The translations under genes were made by a program, and so were the position numbers. Under the pieces are notes generated by a model that made no database searches, was not told where the DNA came from, and saw only the letters and a program-made list of their open reading frames with translations. Below, piece by piece: positions 9,635 through 17,711 of a DNA stretch of 64,000 bases (position 1 is its first letter; each line of letters opens with the position of its first letter). Origin of the DNA: Mucilaginibacter ginsenosidivorans (GTDB lineage Bacteria; Bacteroidota; Bacteroidia; Sphingobacteriales; Sphingobacteriaceae); NCBI RefSeq assembly GCF_007971025.1, contig NZ_CP042436.1:2108001-2172000 (forward strand), written 5' to 3'.

Positions 9635-10033
9635 ATGGAATTAAGCACGCAAATAGTATGGCTTTTTATTTTGGCTATCCCAATAGCCTGCATAGCCTGG
9701 ACGGTAACTCACGAAGAGGTTTTTCGCGAGCCACGGGAGTATTGCGTAAAGCGCTGCCACGAAAGCAAAACGCTTGCCGGCCGCAAGTTTTTCTATTTGT
9801 TCACCTGCGAATATTGCTTCAGCCACTACGTAACCCTAATTATGCTTTTCATAACCAATTACCAGTTACTGTATATCGGCTGGCGGGGTTATATCATAGC
9901 GGGATTTTCTCTCGTATTCATCGCCAATATTTATATGAGCCTGTTTGCGCTCATCCGTACCGACCTGAAAAAAGTGCGTTTGGAAGCCGAAAAAGAAGAG
10001 GAAAAAAATAAGGAGCCTCTGTCAAATCGTTGA
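9635..10033 (+). CDS. Small integral membrane protein with a CxxC motif
   Basis: A 132-residue protein starting at the ATG at 9635; a TTG two codons earlier is possible. Three hydrophobic helices are visible: about 6-24, 60-78 and 85-108. Between the first two lies a polar loop with cysteines (EYCVKRCHES, then FTCEYCFSHYV). The tail is strongly charged (EAEKEEEKNKE). The general plan of helix, 'REP' loop, then Cys-x-x-Cys entering a helix recalls DUF1360 membrane proteins, but I cannot confirm that. It stands alone between two minus-strand genes, with 219 bases upstream that hold no other gene. Confidence 0.7.
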   Translation: MELSTQIVWLFILAIPIACIAWTVTHEEVFREPREYCVKRCHESKTLAGRKFFYLFTCEYCFSHYVTLIMLFITNYQLLYIGWRGYIIAGFSLVFIANIYMSLFALIRTDLKKVRLEAEKEEEKNKEPLSNR

Positions 10034-10116
10034 ACGTTCGTATTGTCTCACTTTTAGTAAAAGTCTGATATTAAAGTCGCTTTTCTTTGATGAGGGATTT
10101 AGGATGAGTTAAACCG

Positions 10117-12069
10117 TTATTTCCCCTCCGTTACACCCTTCCAGTCATCCGAGCGGAACGGACCCACCGGGTAACCTTCTTTATTGAATAAGTTGGCCTC
10201 TACAGGGGCGTTGGTCCAGGCATAGCGTACAGAAACCGGCTGAGTCACCTGGCTGCACCACACTTTCACCTGCTTACCTTCGATCTCTGCTTTCGCGAAA
10301 TAGAATTTTTGATCGGCCCCGGCCAGTTCAAAGCCCTTGATGTAGCCATATTGATCTTTGGCCATAAGTCCATCATCTACATTGGTTAAATTAACCATCA
10401 CATAACCATCCTTAAAATCCGCCGACTTAAACAGCGGGCTCCTGTTCTCATTCGGCATAGTATAAACCGAGTTCAGGGCCTCATAGGCAAGCCGGTAGCC
10501 CACATCCGCCTTGTCCGTCGGGTGGATATTATTGGCATCGCCTATGTCGGTAGTAACCGCCATGCCTGTATTGGGCAGTTTTAATGTCATCGTTTGTGCT
10601 TCCCGTAATTCCGCCCAGTCGCTGCCCTGGTTGCTGTTGGGCGTTGTACCCCACGATGCCAGTTGCACAAACAGGAACGGGAACTGCCGCCCCCACTGCT
10701 TGCGCCAATCGTTGATAAGCAGCGGGAAAGTGGTCCGGTATTGATAAGCCTTGCCTGCATTGGCCTCGCCCTGGTACCATAATACCCCTTCCATAGCGTA
10801 AGGTATCACCGGGGCTATCATCGCATTGTAAAGTGTACCAACGCTGTTATTCGGGCTGAAATCGAAATGGTAGGGTTTTGCCAGGTCGGGCATTACGCGC
10901 CAGTTGAAGTCGGACAGATTAACCAGCGTGTCCGTGAAACGGGTATATACATTGGTCCAGTCGCCGTAAATGCCCAGGCCAAACCACGGCTGGTTTTTCT
11001 GCAGCGACAGCAGTTCTATTACCAGGCTGTTATCACCGCCTTTCCAAGTCCCGGCAGGCAGATCGACCTGGAAGTTGCCATTCACCATGGCAGGTTTTAC
11101 GGGGTTGCCGTTAATATAAAGCTGCATATCAGCATCCGTCAAACCCAGGTGCAGTACCGAAGTTTTACCGGCGTAGCTGTTGTCAAGTTTAATGGTCCGC
11201 TGCATAAAGCCAGCACCGCGGTATGACGCCCAGCGGCCCTGCCACTCCCATGCGCCAACGCCGCCCTTTTGCCATTTATCAAAAAATGAGGCCGGTTGCG
11301 TTGCCAGTTGAGTTATAGTATAAGTTGTCGGCGCTGTGTTTTGAAAAGCATAGGCCCGGATGATGCTATCCACCTGTAATTTCAAACCGTCCCAGGTTTT
11401 TGGCATTCGTTTTACCCCGGCAGCCAGGTTAGGATCGGTCAGCATCGATTCCCGGCTTATCCAGCATTCGGCCTGTGTGCCACCCCAACTGCTGTGTATC
11501 AGCCCTACGGTAACATGCAGCTGTTGTGATATCTTTTTAGCGAAGAAATAGCCCACTGCCGTAAAATAAACTACGGTATTGGTATCGGCCCGCACCCACA
11601 TCCCATCCGCAAAGTCTTTGTCGGGTGTTAGGCTCATGGTATGTTTTACTAAAAACTGCCTGATGTTTTGCTTGCGCGCTGTTTTTTGTTCTGCTTTAAA
11701 GCCCTGCGCGCTTTGCAGCACGAATTCCATATTTGACTGGCCCGAACACAGCCACACTTCGCCCAACATTACATCGCTGTAATGCAACGTCTCTTTTCCC
11801 GAGGCGATGTCCATAGTATACGGGCCGCCTTCCTTCATCGGCTGCAGCGTCACTTTCCAGTCGCCTTTCCCGTCCGCTTTGGCGCTTACGGTTTGCCCGT
11901 TAAAGCTCACAGTTACTTTTGCATTTTTGGCGGCCGTGCCCCAAACAGGTACCAGCTGGTTACGCTGTAAAACCATGTGGTCGCCAAATATCCTGGCAGG
12001 TTTTACTTGTGCCTCTGAGCGGACGAAAAAACATAAACAGATAATTGTTAGCAGGACGGTTCTTCTCAT
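10117..12069 (-). CDS. Secreted sialate O-acetylesterase (SASA family)
   Basis: A 650-residue exported protein; the signal peptide is cut after about residue 20. The domain order is an N-terminal beta domain (LQRNQLVPVWGTA), then an SGNH-like esterase with the nucleophile Ser112 in CSGQSNMEF. An inserted carbohydrate-binding jelly-roll lies at about 225-360 (WQGRWASYRGAGFMQRTI). The second esterase half has EGVLWYQGEAN and the catalytic Asp/His region DIGDANNIHPTDK. The enzyme would remove acetyl groups from sialic acids or from acetylated plant polysaccharides in the periplasm or outside. No glycan-utilisation operon surrounds it here. The insertion between the two catalytic halves is normal for the family. 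Confidence 0.9.
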   Translation of the reverse strand: MRRTVLLTIICLCFFVRSEAQVKPARIFGDHMVLQRNQLVPVWGTAAKNAKVTVSFNGQTVSAKADGKGDWKVTLQPMKEGGPYTMDIASGKETLHYSDVMLGEVWLCSGQSNMEFVLQSAQGFKAEQKTARKQNIRQFLVKHTMSLTPDKDFADGMWVRADTNTVVYFTAVGYFFAKKISQQLHVTVGLIHSSWGGTQAECWISRESMLTDPNLAAGVKRMPKTWDGLKLQVDSIIRAYAFQNTAPTTYTITQLATQPASFFDKWQKGGVGAWEWQGRWASYRGAGFMQRTIKLDNSYAGKTSVLHLGLTDADMQLYINGNPVKPAMVNGNFQVDLPAGTWKGGDNSLVIELLSLQKNQPWFGLGIYGDWTNVYTRFTDTLVNLSDFNWRVMPDLAKPYHFDFSPNNSVGTLYNAMIAPVIPYAMEGVLWYQGEANAGKAYQYRTTFPLLINDWRKQWGRQFPFLFVQLASWGTTPNSNQGSDWAELREAQTMTLKLPNTGMAVTTDIGDANNIHPTDKADVGYRLAYEALNSVYTMPNENRSPLFKSADFKDGYVMVNLTNVDDGLMAKDQYGYIKGFELAGADQKFYFAKAEIEGKQVKVWCSQVTQPVSVRYAWTNAPVEANLFNKEGYPVGPFRSDDWKGVTEGK

Positions 12070-12216
12070 GTGGCTAAATTAATGAAAAATGAATAAGAAA
12101 ACTTTTCCGATTCCTTTCGGTTTATTAAAGAAGCCTGGGTCCCGATTGAACAGATATGAATTGGCTTGTTAACATTAACTTAACATAAAGACAACGATGA
12201 GTTAATTCTGCGATAA

Positions 12217-12224
12217 TACCTTTG
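12217..12224 (+). promoter_or_regulatory. Bacteroidota -7 promoter box (TACCTTTG)
   Basis: Exact match to TAnnTTTG, about 30 bases before the DUF3606-like gene. No good -33 TTTG is seen at 19-21 bases upstream, so only the -7 element supports it. Confidence 0.5.
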
Positions 12225-12254
12225 CCCGGTTAGTAATTCTTACAATCAAATTCA

Positions 12255-12446
12255 ATGATCATGGAAAACAACGTTCAAACAGCAAAAGAAGTTAAACAGG
12301 AAGAAAAACTCCAGGAGGCTTTTAAAGACGAGTATTGGGCAAAAAAATATGATGTTACCATCGATGAATTGAAGAAGGTTGCTGAGATCGGCATTTCCGC
12401 TTTAATTATCGAGTCCGGTAAAAAACACAAAACTTTCGCGGTTTAA
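12255..12446 (+). CDS. Small DUF3606-like protein
   Basis: A 63-residue soluble, charged protein (ATG at 12255, or 12261 two codons later). The second half, YWAKKYDVTIDELKKVAEIGISALII, matches the pattern of DUF3606: 'yWak+fgvt.eeLk.Av..vG'. This short helical domain is found across environmental bacteria, and its function is unknown. A TAnnTTTG box 30 bases upstream and an independent stop support a real single gene. It is not cotranscribed with the MFS gene by any visible signal, although both point the same way with about 100 bases between them. Confidence 0.75.
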   Translation: MIMENNVQTAKEVKQEEKLQEAFKDEYWAKKYDVTIDELKKVAEIGISALIIESGKKHKTFAV

Positions 12447-12543
12447 TAATCGCTGAAAGAATTCTCAAATATTTCTTTAGTGCCCTAACGGGGCGGCAAG
12501 GCCCATAGGTAAAACTAGTTCATAGTTTGTACCTTTACTCACA

Positions 12544-14085
12544 ATGGCAACAGTTGCGCTTGGCAGCCCTGCGGGTAAATGGGTAATGGTATCCACCATT
12601 CTCGCATCGTCTATGGCGTTTATCGATGGTACGGCACTCAATGTAGTACTGCCTGCGCTTCAAAAGGACCTCAATGCCACCGGCGCCGATCTTTTCTGGC
12701 TTTTAAATGCCTACCTGCTTATCCTTGCTGCGCTCATTTTGGTAGGTGGATCGTTAGGAGATAAACTGGGCCGGAAAAAAGTATTTATGTGGGGCATCCT
12801 GCTGTTCATGGCAGGCTCCATGGCCTGCGGTTTTGCACCGGATGTTTTATACCTGATCGCGTTCCGGATCATCCAGGGTATCGGCGGTGCGCTGATGATA
12901 CCCGGCAGCCTGTCACTCATCTCCACATCGATTGACGAAAAGGAGCGGGGAAAAGCCATCGGCACCTGGTCGGCATTTACAACTATCCTGATACTTGCCG
13001 GGCCCGTGCTTGGCGGCGCCCTTGCCGACGCCGGCCTTTGGCGTTATATATTTTTTATTAATATACCTATCGGTATAATATCGCTGCTTGCGCTCTGGCG
13101 AAAAGTAAGCGAAACCCGTGATGAAGATGCCGGCCAGGCCATCGATTTCCCAGGTGCTGTAGCTATTGCACTGGGTTTGGCCCTGCTTACTTTCGGTTTC
13201 CTGCGTATGCCCGCGCTTGGGCTTAACCATTGGCAGGTATATGGCTCGCTGATTGCCGGGCTGGTATTATTGATCGCCTTTATTATCATCGAAAACAGAA
13301 GTAAACACCCCATGATGCCGCTGGCGCTGTTCTCTAATGCTACTTTCAGCGGTATCAACCTGCTTACATTCTTCCTTTACGCCGGCCTGGGCGCCGGGAT
13401 GCTCTTTCTTTCGCTCAACATGGTGCAGGCGCAGGGGTACACCCAGCTTCAATCCGGACTTACATTTTTGCCGTTTACCGTTTTGATGATCAGCATCGCC
13501 CGGTTTGCAGGTGCCTGGGCCGATAAATTCGGCCCCCGCCTGTTTCTCATTTTCGGTCCGGCCACAGCAGGGGCAGGCCTGCTGCTCTTATCGTTCGTGG
13601 GCCAGACGCGCGGCGCGTCCGAATACTGGACTACTTTTTTTCCCGGCATTCTCGTGTTTGGTTTGGGCATGTCGTTTACCGTTGCGCCGCTAACGGCTAC
13701 CGTAATGGCATCGGTAAGCGATCATTTTTCAGGCACGGCCTCAGGCATCAACAATGCGATGACACGTATATCCAATGTTTTCGCTAACGCTATATTCGGC
13801 GCACTGGCTATATTGTTCTTTTCCGGAGCTTTGCAGGATCATATCAAATCCATCCCGCTGGACACAAAACAAAAGCAGGAAGTAATCACCCAGGCGGCCA
13901 ATCTCGGGAACGCCAAAGTGCCAAAGGGCATCGCCCCGAATCACGAAAAGACCATTGAAATAGCTTATCACCATAGCTTTATATCTGCTTATGCCAATAT
14001 TATGCGCCTTTCCGCGGGGCTCGCTTTTTTAGGCGCATTGATGGCTGTGTTCTTTATCAGGAATACGGAAGTTAAGAAGGAATAA
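12544..14085 (+). CDS. MFS transporter, DHA2 (EmrB/QacA-like) drug:H+ antiporter
   Basis: A 513-residue inner-membrane protein with about 14 transmembrane helices. Helix 1 carries SSMAFIDGTALNVVLPALQ, the D1-type motif of DHA2 exporters. The cytoplasmic loop 2-3 has GGSLGDKLGRKKVF (motif A). Helix 5 has LAGPVLGGAL (motif C, antiporter signature). It would export drugs or toxic organics by proton exchange. The ATG at 12544 gives a short N-terminal tail before helix 1. The neighbouring TetR genes lie more than 800 bases away, so regulation by them is not supported. Confidence 0.9.
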   Translation: MATVALGSPAGKWVMVSTILASSMAFIDGTALNVVLPALQKDLNATGADLFWLLNAYLLILAALILVGGSLGDKLGRKKVFMWGILLFMAGSMACGFAPDVLYLIAFRIIQGIGGALMIPGSLSLISTSIDEKERGKAIGTWSAFTTILILAGPVLGGALADAGLWRYIFFINIPIGIISLLALWRKVSETRDEDAGQAIDFPGAVAIALGLALLTFGFLRMPALGLNHWQVYGSLIAGLVLLIAFIIIENRSKHPMMPLALFSNATFSGINLLTFFLYAGLGAGMLFLSLNMVQAQGYTQLQSGLTFLPFTVLMISIARFAGAWADKFGPRLFLIFGPATAGAGLLLLSFVGQTRGASEYWTTFFPGILVFGLGMSFTVAPLTATVMASVSDHFSGTASGINNAMTRISNVFANAIFGALAILFFSGALQDHIKSIPLDTKQKQEVITQAANLGNAKVPKGIAPNHEKTIEIAYHHSFISAYANIMRLSAGLAFLGALMAVFFIRNTEVKKE

Positions 14086-14161
14086 GATTTGTGCAAAAAT
14101 CCAGGCCGCGCCCCTGAGGTTGCTTGTATTATCGATAGTATTATTTATTTTTAATACAATT

Positions 14162-14911
14162 ATGCCAGTCGATAAAGATCAAATATTATATGACATCGAG
14201 GTGCACTCGCCCGGGGGTATCCGCCGCTATTTTGAGGAGGGCGGAAGTCCTAACGACTGGCTGAATGATGATATGCCGCTGTTCACGATGATGGTGGAAA
14301 TGTACACGCGAAGCCCCCGCTTTAAGGAATGTGTGCAGGCGTTTATCGACCATGGCCTTCAGTTCGACCTACCCGGCTTGCTGGCTGTTTTTACTGACGA
14401 TGCAGATAAATTGGAGCAGGTGCTCAAGGTGAATCCAACCCTCGTTAGTCAAACGTATTCCCGCTTCAATAATACTTATACTCCATTGCTCGGCGCCACC
14501 CTTTTGCATTTCTGTGCGGAATATAACAGCGTCGATTGCGCCGAAGTATTGGTGAATCACGGAGCCGATATCAATGCCAGGGCCGGCCTCGACGAATATG
14601 GCTTTGGTGGCCATACCCCCATTTTCCACACAGTAAATCAAAACAGCGATAATTCAAAGGATATGATGCAGTTTCTGCTGGATCAGGGCGCCGATCTTAC
14701 GGTCGCAGTTAAAGGGTTGATATGGGGCAAAGGTTACGAATGGGAAACATTCATCCCCGCCGTAAACCCAATTAGCTATGCCATGATGGGCTTGCTTCCC
14801 CAGATGCATCGTAAGGATGTTACCGTTGCCGAAACCATATCCGTATTGATGAAGTATGCCTACGGAATGGATTACATGCCGCCGAATGTGCCGAACTCCT
14901 ATCTTAAATAA
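14162..14911 (+). CDS. Ankyrin-repeat protein
   Basis: A 249-residue cytoplasmic protein. I start at the ATG at 14162 (MPVDKDQILYDIEVHS); a TTG at 14120 would add a hydrophobic stretch with little support. Ankyrin-like units are visible: GGIRRYFEEGGSPNDWLNDDMPLF, then TLLHFCAEYNSVDCAEVLVNHGADINAR, then HTPIFHTVNQNSDNSKDMMQFLLDQGADL. The middle unit is the most canonical. Such proteins bind partner proteins; the partner is unknown. It ends 4 bases before the end of the convergent tetR gene. Confidence 0.85.
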   Translation: MPVDKDQILYDIEVHSPGGIRRYFEEGGSPNDWLNDDMPLFTMMVEMYTRSPRFKECVQAFIDHGLQFDLPGLLAVFTDDADKLEQVLKVNPTLVSQTYSRFNNTYTPLLGATLLHFCAEYNSVDCAEVLVNHGADINARAGLDEYGFGGHTPIFHTVNQNSDNSKDMMQFLLDQGADLTVAVKGLIWGKGYEWETFIPAVNPISYAMMGLLPQMHRKDVTVAETISVLMKYAYGMDYMPPNVPNSYLK

Positions 14912-14915
14912 GGTG

Positions 14916-15497
14916 CTAATTCAATAACTCCATCACGTTGTCAATAATATCGGCAAAGTGTTGTTTTGCTCTGATGTAACGCGCATCAACCTCGATACCG
15001 CTGATGGTATTACAGATTGTCCGGCTAAGTGCCTTTGCATTTTTTCCGGAAGGTATATCCCCGGTTTTTATTCCCCGCTGTATAGCCTTTGTAAAAAGCT
15101 CCTCCATGTTTTGCTGGTGCTCTGTCACAATTTTTGCAACCTGTTCGTTATGTCGCGCAAGCTCAATGCAGCTGTTCACCACAAAGCAGCCCTTGTGCCG
15201 GCTGTCGGCGAGTGCTTTCTTAACAATATTTTTCAGCATCAGATCTATTTGCGCCTTAACGTCGCGGCCGTTTTCCAACTCCTCGTTCGCTTCGTTATAC
15301 AATCGCCCCCGGTACCTTTCAAGTGCCAGTATGAACAATTCCATTTTGTCGCCGAATGCTCCGTACATGCTCGACTTGCTGATACCAAACTCGTTGATCA
15401 TTTCCTGGGTCGATACACCGTTGTAGCCCTTGTTCCAGAACAGGTCAATGGCCTTATCCAAAACCTCGTCTGTCTCAAATTCCCTGTTACGTGCCAT
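14916..15497 (-). CDS. TetR/AcrR family regulator (system 1)
   Basis: A 193-residue regulator. The N-terminal helix-turn-helix is clear (LDKAIDLFWNKGYNGVSTQEMINEFGISKSSMYGAFGDKMEL). The C-terminal ligand domain contains KGCFVVNSCIEL, as in the TetR_C_16/AcrR-like group that senses electrophiles or quinones. It is downstream of the quinone oxidoreductase gene in the same direction. Its start region carries a 31-bp inverted repeat, and one copy of GGACCRATYGGTCC lies near its promoter box TATTTTTG (15540-15533). Two more copies flank the oxidoreductase promoter, so I infer that it represses itself and that gene. Confidence 0.9.
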   Translation of the reverse strand: MARNREFETDEVLDKAIDLFWNKGYNGVSTQEMINEFGISKSSMYGAFGDKMELFILALERYRGRLYNEANEELENGRDVKAQIDLMLKNIVKKALADSRHKGCFVVNSCIELARHNEQVAKIVTEHQQNMEELFTKAIQRGIKTGDIPSGKNAKALSRTICNTISGIEVDARYIRAKQHFADIIDNVMELLN

Positions 15498-15505
15498 ACG
15501 TTAAA

Positions 15506-15536
15506 TTTGCCGTACCCATATTTGTGGCACGGCAAA
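15506..15536. promoter_or_regulatory. 31-bp inverted repeat at the tetR system 1 start
   Basis: Arms TTTGCCGTACC (15506-15516) and GGCACGGCAAA (15526-15536) match in 10 of 11 positions. The right arm overlaps the minus-strand -7 box TATTTTTG (15540-15533), and the left arm ends 9 bases before the tetR start. It could be an additional operator or an mRNA 5' stem. Confidence 0.55.
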
Positions 15537-15548
15537 AATATAAATTTT

Positions 15549-15562
15549 GGACTGATTGGTCT
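15549..15562. promoter_or_regulatory. TetR system 1 operator, copy 1
   Basis: The sequence ggactgattggtct matches the reverse complement of GGACCAATCGGTCC at 12 of 14 positions. It sits between the -7 and expected -33 positions of the tetR promoter, fitting autorepression. Confidence 0.5.
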
Positions 15563-15572
15563 CCATACCGGT

Positions 15573-16553
15573 TCAGTCGAGCCGGAAAAATACCTTGCCT
15601 GTTGTTTTACGGCTTTGCAGCAGTTCAAAGGCCTCCGCTGCCTGGTCGAGTGAGTAGGCGTGCTGCGCAAATAAACGCAACGGCGTTTTGGCAATAAGCT
15701 CCAGTAATTCCGGGATGCTTTCCTGTATCTTTTGCGGGTCAAGCGCCGGGAAGGCAAAGCCGGCAAGCGTTTGGTTTTGCCATATCAGTTGCCGCACCTG
15801 TTCTGTGGTAATGGTATCATGGTAATTTTGGGCGCCAAAAAGCACTATTCGCCCTCCGGGTGCTATAAGCTTAAAGCTTTCTTCGCCAACTTTACCGGTA
15901 AGCATTTGTAATACTACATCAACCCCTTTATCATAGGTGGCGTCTTTTACTTTATCGGCCCAGCCGGGTTGGGTATAGTCAATGGCTGCATCCGCACCTA
16001 ATGAAGTTGCCAGCTGCAGCTTTTCATCACTTCCGGCCAGGGCAATAACCGTTTTTATTCCCATGGCCTTTGCCAGTTGCACCAGGTAGATGCCTACGCC
16101 GCCGGCCGCAGCCTGTATCAAAATGCTCCCTGGCTTGCAGGGCAAAACCTGGTATTTAAGCATAGTATAGGCGGTCATACCCTGCAGCGGGATGGTGATA
16201 GCCTCTCCGTAGTCCAGTTGCCCGGGTATGGGTATCAATGCATGGGCTTTTGCAGTAGCGTATTCGGCAAATCCGCCGCTCAGCGCAAACGTCGTAACAC
16301 GGTCGCCTATGTTTACGCTTTTCACGTCGGAGCCCACATCGCTGACCATGCCTGAAACCTCGAAGCCCATCACAAACGGCAGCTCCTTCCCAAAAGTGAG
16401 GTACCTGCCATGTATCTGTTCTACTTCGGCATAGTTTATTCCTGCCGCTTTTACTTTTATCAGCACTTCGTCTGCTGCAAAGGCGGGTAATGGTACATCC
16501 GCCACTTGTAAGCTATTTGTACCTTCAAATCCTGTTAATAGTACTGCTTTCAT
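15573..16553 (-). CDS. Zinc-independent quinone oxidoreductase (MDR superfamily)
   Basis: A 326-residue cytosolic NADPH-dependent enzyme. The N-terminal GroES-like domain has VKAAGINYAEVEQIHGRY and lacks the Cys/His zinc ligands of true alcohol dehydrogenases. The Rossmann domain carries AAAGGVGIYLVQLAKAMG, the AxxGGVG variant typical of QOR/zeta-crystallins. It would reduce quinones or enones and protect against electrophiles. It starts at the ATG at 16553 and is followed, 75 bases after its stop, by the tetR gene. Its promoter box TATTTTTG (16609-16602) lies between two copies of a TetR palindrome. Clustering with a regulator suggests an inducible detoxification unit. Confidence 0.9.
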   Translation of the reverse strand: MKAVLLTGFEGTNSLQVADVPLPAFAADEVLIKVKAAGINYAEVEQIHGRYLTFGKELPFVMGFEVSGMVSDVGSDVKSVNIGDRVTTFALSGGFAEYATAKAHALIPIPGQLDYGEAITIPLQGMTAYTMLKYQVLPCKPGSILIQAAAGGVGIYLVQLAKAMGIKTVIALAGSDEKLQLATSLGADAAIDYTQPGWADKVKDATYDKGVDVVLQMLTGKVGEESFKLIAPGGRIVLFGAQNYHDTITTEQVRQLIWQNQTLAGFAFPALDPQKIQESIPELLELIAKTPLRLFAQHAYSLDQAAEAFELLQSRKTTGKVFFRLD

Positions 16554-16586
16554 TTCTTTGTTGTCAAATTAATTTTTAAAAATATT

Positions 16587-16600
16587 GAACCAATCGGTCC
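16587..16600. promoter_or_regulatory. TetR system 1 operator, copy 2
   Basis: gaaccaatcggtcc matches GGACCAATCGGTCC at 13 of 14 positions. It would cover the transcription start of the oxidoreductase gene (box TATTTTTG immediately upstream on the minus strand). Confidence 0.6.
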
Positions 16601-16601
16601 A

Positions 16602-16609
16602 CAAAAATA
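16602..16609 (-). promoter_or_regulatory. -7 promoter box of the oxidoreductase gene
   Basis: TATTTTTG on the minus strand matches TAnnTTTG. Operator copy 2 lies just downstream and copy 3 sits where the -33 element should be. Confidence 0.55.
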
Positions 16610-16627
16610 TTAAGCGATTTTGATAAT

Positions 16628-16641
16628 GGACCAATCGGGCC
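16628..16641. promoter_or_regulatory. TetR system 1 operator, copy 3
   Basis: ggaccaatcgggcc matches the consensus at 13 of 14 positions. It lies 41 bp from copy 2 (about four helical turns) at the -33 region of the oxidoreductase promoter. Confidence 0.6.
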
Positions 16642-16667
16642 GTAATTTATTTATAAAATAAAAACGA

Positions 16668-16681
16668 ACAGACTTGTCTGT
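16668..16681. promoter_or_regulatory. TetR system 2 operator, copy 1
   Basis: ACAGACTTGTCTGT has 6-bp perfect arms around a central TT. It covers the -33 region (TTG at 16674-16676, 20 bases before TACGTTTG) of the plus-strand tetR promoter, so the regulator should repress itself. Confidence 0.7.
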
Positions 16682-16696
16682 TTTAAAAATAATACT

Positions 16697-16704
16697 TACG
16701 TTTG
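16697..16704 (+). promoter_or_regulatory. -7 promoter box of the second tetR gene
   Basis: TACGTTTG matches TAnnTTTG. It ends only 4 bases before the ATG, so the transcript would be almost leaderless. Confidence 0.55.
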
Positions 16705-16708
16705 CATC

Positions 16709-17248
16709 ATGAAAAGGAACCAGGTACGAAACCAGATCGTCGAAACCGCTTCGCGCTTATTTTACAAGCAGGGATATAATGCCACGGGTGTCAACCAGAT
16801 CATCGAGGAGGCCGGGGTGGCCAAGGCTTCGCTGTACCAGCATTTTCATTCGAAGGAAGACCTGTTGGTTGAATACCTGACTATAAAAGGTACTGAGACC
16901 GATAATGCCCTGAGAGCCGTGGCCGACAGCCACCGCGAGCCAAAAGGCAAGGTGTTGGCCATATTTGATTTTTTGGCATCGCTGATGGGGCAACAGGAAT
17001 ATTATGGCTGCAACTTCCTTAATATCTCTTCCGAGATACCAACCGGCACCCCACGGCTAACGGAGCTGGTAAAAAAGCAAAAAGATAACGTGCGTGCTAT
17101 GTTCAGGGAGATACTGAAACCGGTGCATAAGGAAAAACTTGCCGATGAGCTGTACATGCTTTTCGACGCAGCACTGATAACCAACAAAGTACATGGCGAT
17201 GCCTGGCCGGTAAAGACAGCGCGCAAAATGGCTGAAAAAATATTATAA
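16709..17248 (+). CDS. TetR/AcrR family regulator (system 2)
   Basis: A 179-residue regulator. The N-terminal domain reads VETASRLFYKQGYNATGVNQIIEEAGVAKASLYQHFHSKEDL, a textbook TetR helix-turn-helix. The C-terminal domain contains YGCNFLNISSEIP, found in the LmrA/YxaF-like subgroup. It is divergent from the oxidoreductase gene, with 155 bases between, and is the first gene of a plus-strand run with a DoxX protein and an alpha/beta hydrolase. The palindrome ACAGACYTGTCTGT occurs before this gene, directly before doxX and after the hydrolase, which identifies it as the likely operator. The inducer is unknown; a small hydrophobic electrophile is an inference from the neighbours. Confidence 0.92.
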   Translation: MKRNQVRNQIVETASRLFYKQGYNATGVNQIIEEAGVAKASLYQHFHSKEDLLVEYLTIKGTETDNALRAVADSHREPKGKVLAIFDFLASLMGQQEYYGCNFLNISSEIPTGTPRLTELVKKQKDNVRAMFREILKPVHKEKLADELYMLFDAALITNKVHGDAWPVKTARKMAEKIL

Positions 17249-17267
17249 AAAATTTTATAAAAAATAA

Positions 17268-17281
17268 ACAGACCTGTCTGT
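17268..17281. promoter_or_regulatory. TetR system 2 operator, copy 2
   Basis: ACAGACCTGTCTGT, ending on the base before the DoxX ATG at 17282. Binding here could block transcription into or initiation at the DoxX gene. Confidence 0.7.
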
Positions 17282-17686
17282 ATGAATTATATATATGCAT
17301 TTACGCTGCTTCGGGTGGCGTTGGGGTTAAACATTGGGCTGCACGGATTGGTGCGTATAAAAAACGGCCCGGCATTATTTGTCCGCGCGGTCACAGACGA
17401 ATTTAAAAATTCGGGCATACCGGCGTGGCTTTTAACCTGGTTTGCAAATGCCCTCCCTTACGCCGAATTGTTTATAGGTATGGCATTAACCGTTGGGCTG
17501 GCAACAAATGCAGTACTGGTAGCAGGCTGTATTTTGATGCTGATCCTGTTGCTGGGTAAGAGCCTGGTGGCCGACTGGCAGGTAGTTACTTTCCAGATGA
17601 TCTATATCCTTATTTACTGCATCCTGCTGGCAGGTATGCATTACAATTCATTTTCAGCCGATGCTTTCATCGGTTCAAATCCATAG
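17282..17686 (+). CDS. DoxX-like membrane protein
   Basis: A 134-residue integral membrane protein with four helices (about 5-20, 49-66, 70-90 and 100-120). It follows the DoxX pattern: LLRVALGLNIGLHGLVRI at the start and PYAELFIGMALTVGLATN in the second helix. DoxX proteins work with oxidoreductases in thiol or redox stress. Its start abuts an operator palindrome, with no room for a Shine-Dalgarno site. It lies 33 bases after the tetR stop and 25 bases before the hydrolase start, so the three form one regulated run. Confidence 0.85.
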   Translation: MNYIYAFTLLRVALGLNIGLHGLVRIKNGPALFVRAVTDEFKNSGIPAWLLTWFANALPYAELFIGMALTVGLATNAVLVAGCILMLILLLGKSLVADWQVVTFQMIYILIYCILLAGMHYNSFSADAFIGSNP

Positions 17687-17711
17687 GTTTTAAACGATAA
17701 TTAAAAACAAA

